Assembly: GCA_045541455.1 (NCBI GenBank)
Contig: JAZQJA010000027.1
Coordinates: 1 to 6,480, forward strand
Source of the DNA: RGIG9041 sp045541455
GTDB taxonomy: Bacteria; Bacillota; Clostridia; Oscillospirales; QAKW01
Length of the DNA stretch: 6,480 nt
Direction of reading: 5' to 3'
The notes below the pieces were generated by a model. It saw nothing but the letters and a program-made list of their open reading frames with translations. It ran no database searches and was not told the origin of the DNA. Both the position numbers and the translations under genes were made by a program. Of this stretch, positions 4,807-6,480 are shown piece by piece; position 1 is the first letter of the stretch; every line of letters starts with the position of its first letter.

Positions 4807-6480
4807 TTAATAACCAAAGTGATTTCCGTTGTTAAAAGCTTCGGTTTCTGGTGTAATAATATCACGTTTGCCGTCTTGCTGATAAACTCTTACATAGTCA
4901 ATATCCAAAGTGGTTTTGTCATTGTTATCATAAGTCAACAAGTCAGTAAAGTTTTGGTCTCCGTTATACTGATTTGCGGCATAGTACATATTATCAATTA
5001 TAAAGTGCATATATTGGTTTGACACTTCGCAGTCAGGTATAAGCTGATTTAGATAATATAAATCGATGTAATATTCCTGTCCCCTGATCGTAACCGAATC
5101 TTTTGCTTCATTATAAGTAATAGTGCTTGTTGTTTTATCACAGGTAAAGGTATGTTTTGTATAATCATTTGTGCCTGATTCACCATCACCATCGGGATCC
5201 CAAACATAGAGTGTGTATGTAGCAGACGTACCTACACCATTAGCGTCACTTACAACCTCCCACTCAAAGCCATAACGGCGCATAGCCGTAAGTTTTTGTT
5301 GTGAGGTGGCATTATAGGAATAATCTGATTGTACACCAAAATCATGGTTTTTAACATTTGACGATAGAATTCCATCCTTAAGATTATCGCTACCATCAAC
5401 TGTTAATGAATCAACAGTTTTATAATTTGATGATGAATATTTACTACCCTCTAAAAGCGTAAACGTTTTCTTCTGTGGCTCTCCGGTTGACCAGTCAAGT
5501 ACAGAATATTTATAACCGTTAGAACTATTTGCACCGGTATCAACATACTTATGCATATTAAGCTCCATATTATAGTCATAGATACCCGTCATATGATTTT
5601 TACGAGTCGTGTCACTATTAAATCTAGTTATATCCTGCAAAAGCTCAATCATATCAATTTCAAAATAAGAATTTGGTAATTGGTATTTATAAGTACTTTT
5701 AGCATTTTGACTGTCCATCTGATTTGTGCCATTGAAGTGTGGATTTAACTTATATACCTTGCTATAAAGCGATTCGGTATATGCATTGTTATTACCACCT
5801 GTAGGTGCACCCATCATCCACCAAGACATAAATGCGTGACCATCTGAAGGTAGCGCTGCCTTAAACTCGAAATAACCCTGTTTTACCAGCATTGATTTTT
5901 CGGTCTTTATGCTTCCTGCAAGTACGTATTTATCATTTTTATCAACCTTATTTTGAAGCTCGTTATATACATACTCAGCATCACCAAAATCTGGCAAATC
6001 AAGTCTTGGAATACCTAACTTTGAATCAGATGCATCATAGGCGCCGCGTTTGATTACAAGTTTACCATCTTCTAAAACATAAAGTTTATTTAAATCTTTA
6101 TTAAATGCAGTCTCAGAGTTAGCATACTTACCTTCAACATTGCCTTTTTCATAAGCGGTTTCGCTACCCATCTGATCATGAAGCCATGTATCTTCCATTA
6201 GTTCTTCACTACAAAACTCATCGCCCCAAGCGTAATAATACGTAGTTCCATCAATGGTAACAGGACGTTTTTCAGGCTCAAGAACAGCAGAATCAACGGT
6301 AAAAACAGTTGATGTCTTAGCGTTTGATTTACTTATGAAATCAAGCACAGCCTGTTCAACAGCGGTGAAGTTTTCACCTTGTATCCATAAAACGCCTTTT
6401 TCTTTATTGTAGGTAATAGCGTAGCTGTTATCTGCAGTTGCCTTGGTATTGGTAGAATACTCATTGTAGTTTGCTATATT
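4807..6480 (-). CDS. GH16-like glycoside hydrolase, C-terminal part (5' end beyond window)
   Basis: The frame is open from the right edge to the stop at 4807 (557 visible residues), so the start and any signal peptide lie outside; an internal GTG at 6348 is not the start. Residues here count from the edge. GH16 enzymes (laminarinase, lichenase, agarase, carrageenase and related) cleave beta-linked polysaccharides outside the cell with retention. Visible marks are AWGDEF (84-89), GYFEFKAALP then SWWMM (202-223), the active-site signature EIDMIE (274-279: nucleophile E274, D276, acid/base E279), RYGFEWE (402-408) and the closing strand IDYVRVYQ (527-534). A long insertion separates the signature from RYGFEW. 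Residues 428-439 form an EF-hand-like DxDxDG loop. Residues about 15-50 look like a separate small domain. The tail ends at FGY with no dockerin or anchor. The substrate is undetermined. Confidence 0.82.
   Translation of the reverse strand, partial: NIANYNEYSTNTKATADNSYAITYNKEKGVLWIQGENFTAVEQAVLDFISKSNAKTSTVFTVDSAVLEPEKRPVTIDGTTYYYAWGDEFCSEELMEDTWLHDQMGSETAYEKGNVEGKYANSETAFNKDLNKLYVLEDGKLVIKRGAYDASDSKLGIPRLDLPDFGDAEYVYNELQNKVDKNDKYVLAGSIKTEKSMLVKQGYFEFKAALPSDGHAFMSWWMMGAPTGGNNNAYTESLYSKVYKLNPHFNGTNQMDSQNAKSTYKYQLPNSYFEIDMIELLQDITRFNSDTTRKNHMTGIYDYNMELNMHKYVDTGANSSNGYKYSVLDWSTGEPQKKTFTLLEGSKYSSSNYKTVDSLTVDGSDNLKDGILSSNVKNHDFGVQSDYSYNATSQQKLTAMRRYGFEWEVVSDANGVGTSATYTLYVWDPDGDGESGTNDYTKHTFTCDKTTSTITYNEAKDSVTIRGQEYYIDLYYLNQLIPDCEVSNQYMHFIIDNMYYAANQYNGDQNFTDLLTYDNNDKTTLDIDYVRVYQQDGKRDIITPETEAFNNGNHFGY

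Noticed and set aside
1..6480. CRISPR array, insertion sequence, toxin-antitoxin or defence system
   Set aside because: No regularly spaced repeats, no transposase and no paired small genes were found on either strand.

Overview
The window reads as chromosomal DNA from a low-GC, endospore-forming Firmicute, most likely a member of the Clostridia. The reasons are AT-rich intergenic DNA with A/T-rich codon use, strong Shine-Dalgarno sites, textbook TTGACA-17-TATAAT promoters, a stage II sporulation gene (spoIIM) beside a xerD-like recombinase gene, and a large GH16-type glycoside hydrolase of the kind carried by polysaccharide-degrading Clostridia. The genus cannot be read from the sequence, and a gut habitat would be a guess.

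Layout. Positions 1-241 are a non-coding leader. It holds a sigma-A-type promoter (43-71) and two copies of a 17-bp repeat, each containing a perfect match to the XerD arm of the B. subtilis dif site. Positions 242-1782 (+) are spoIIM and a XerD-family tyrosine recombinase, 20 bp apart and closed by a hairpin terminator (1781-1817). Positions 1818-2424 are a gene-free AT-rich stretch with three inverted repeats. Positions 2425-3225 (-) encode a GufA-like ZIP metal transporter whose Shine-Dalgarno sequence lies inside a perfect 13-bp inverted repeat. Positions 3346-3505 (+) are a self-contained tRNA-Lys(UUU) unit with consensus promoter, tRNA with encoded CCA, and terminator. Positions 3507-4628 (-) encode an unusual two-domain protein: a HAD 5'(3')-deoxyribonucleotidase-like domain joined to a guanylate-kinase-like domain. 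It has its own promoter and a terminator-like hairpin in its leader. Positions 4807-6480 (-) are the C-terminal part of a GH16-like glycoside hydrolase that runs off the right edge.

How the genes relate. Only spoIIM and the recombinase look like one operon. The other units each have their own punctuation and appear independent: metal uptake, tRNA supply, nucleotide metabolism and polysaccharide degradation.

The most interesting points are the recombinase, which has Lys where the family has catalytic Arg I and Asn where it has the beta-hairpin Lys; the dif-like XerD arms upstream of its operon; the nucleotidase-kinase fusion with altered GMP-site residues and a possible attenuator; and the Shine-Dalgarno-sequestering hairpin before the ZIP gene. 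I see no mobile element, CRISPR array or defence system.
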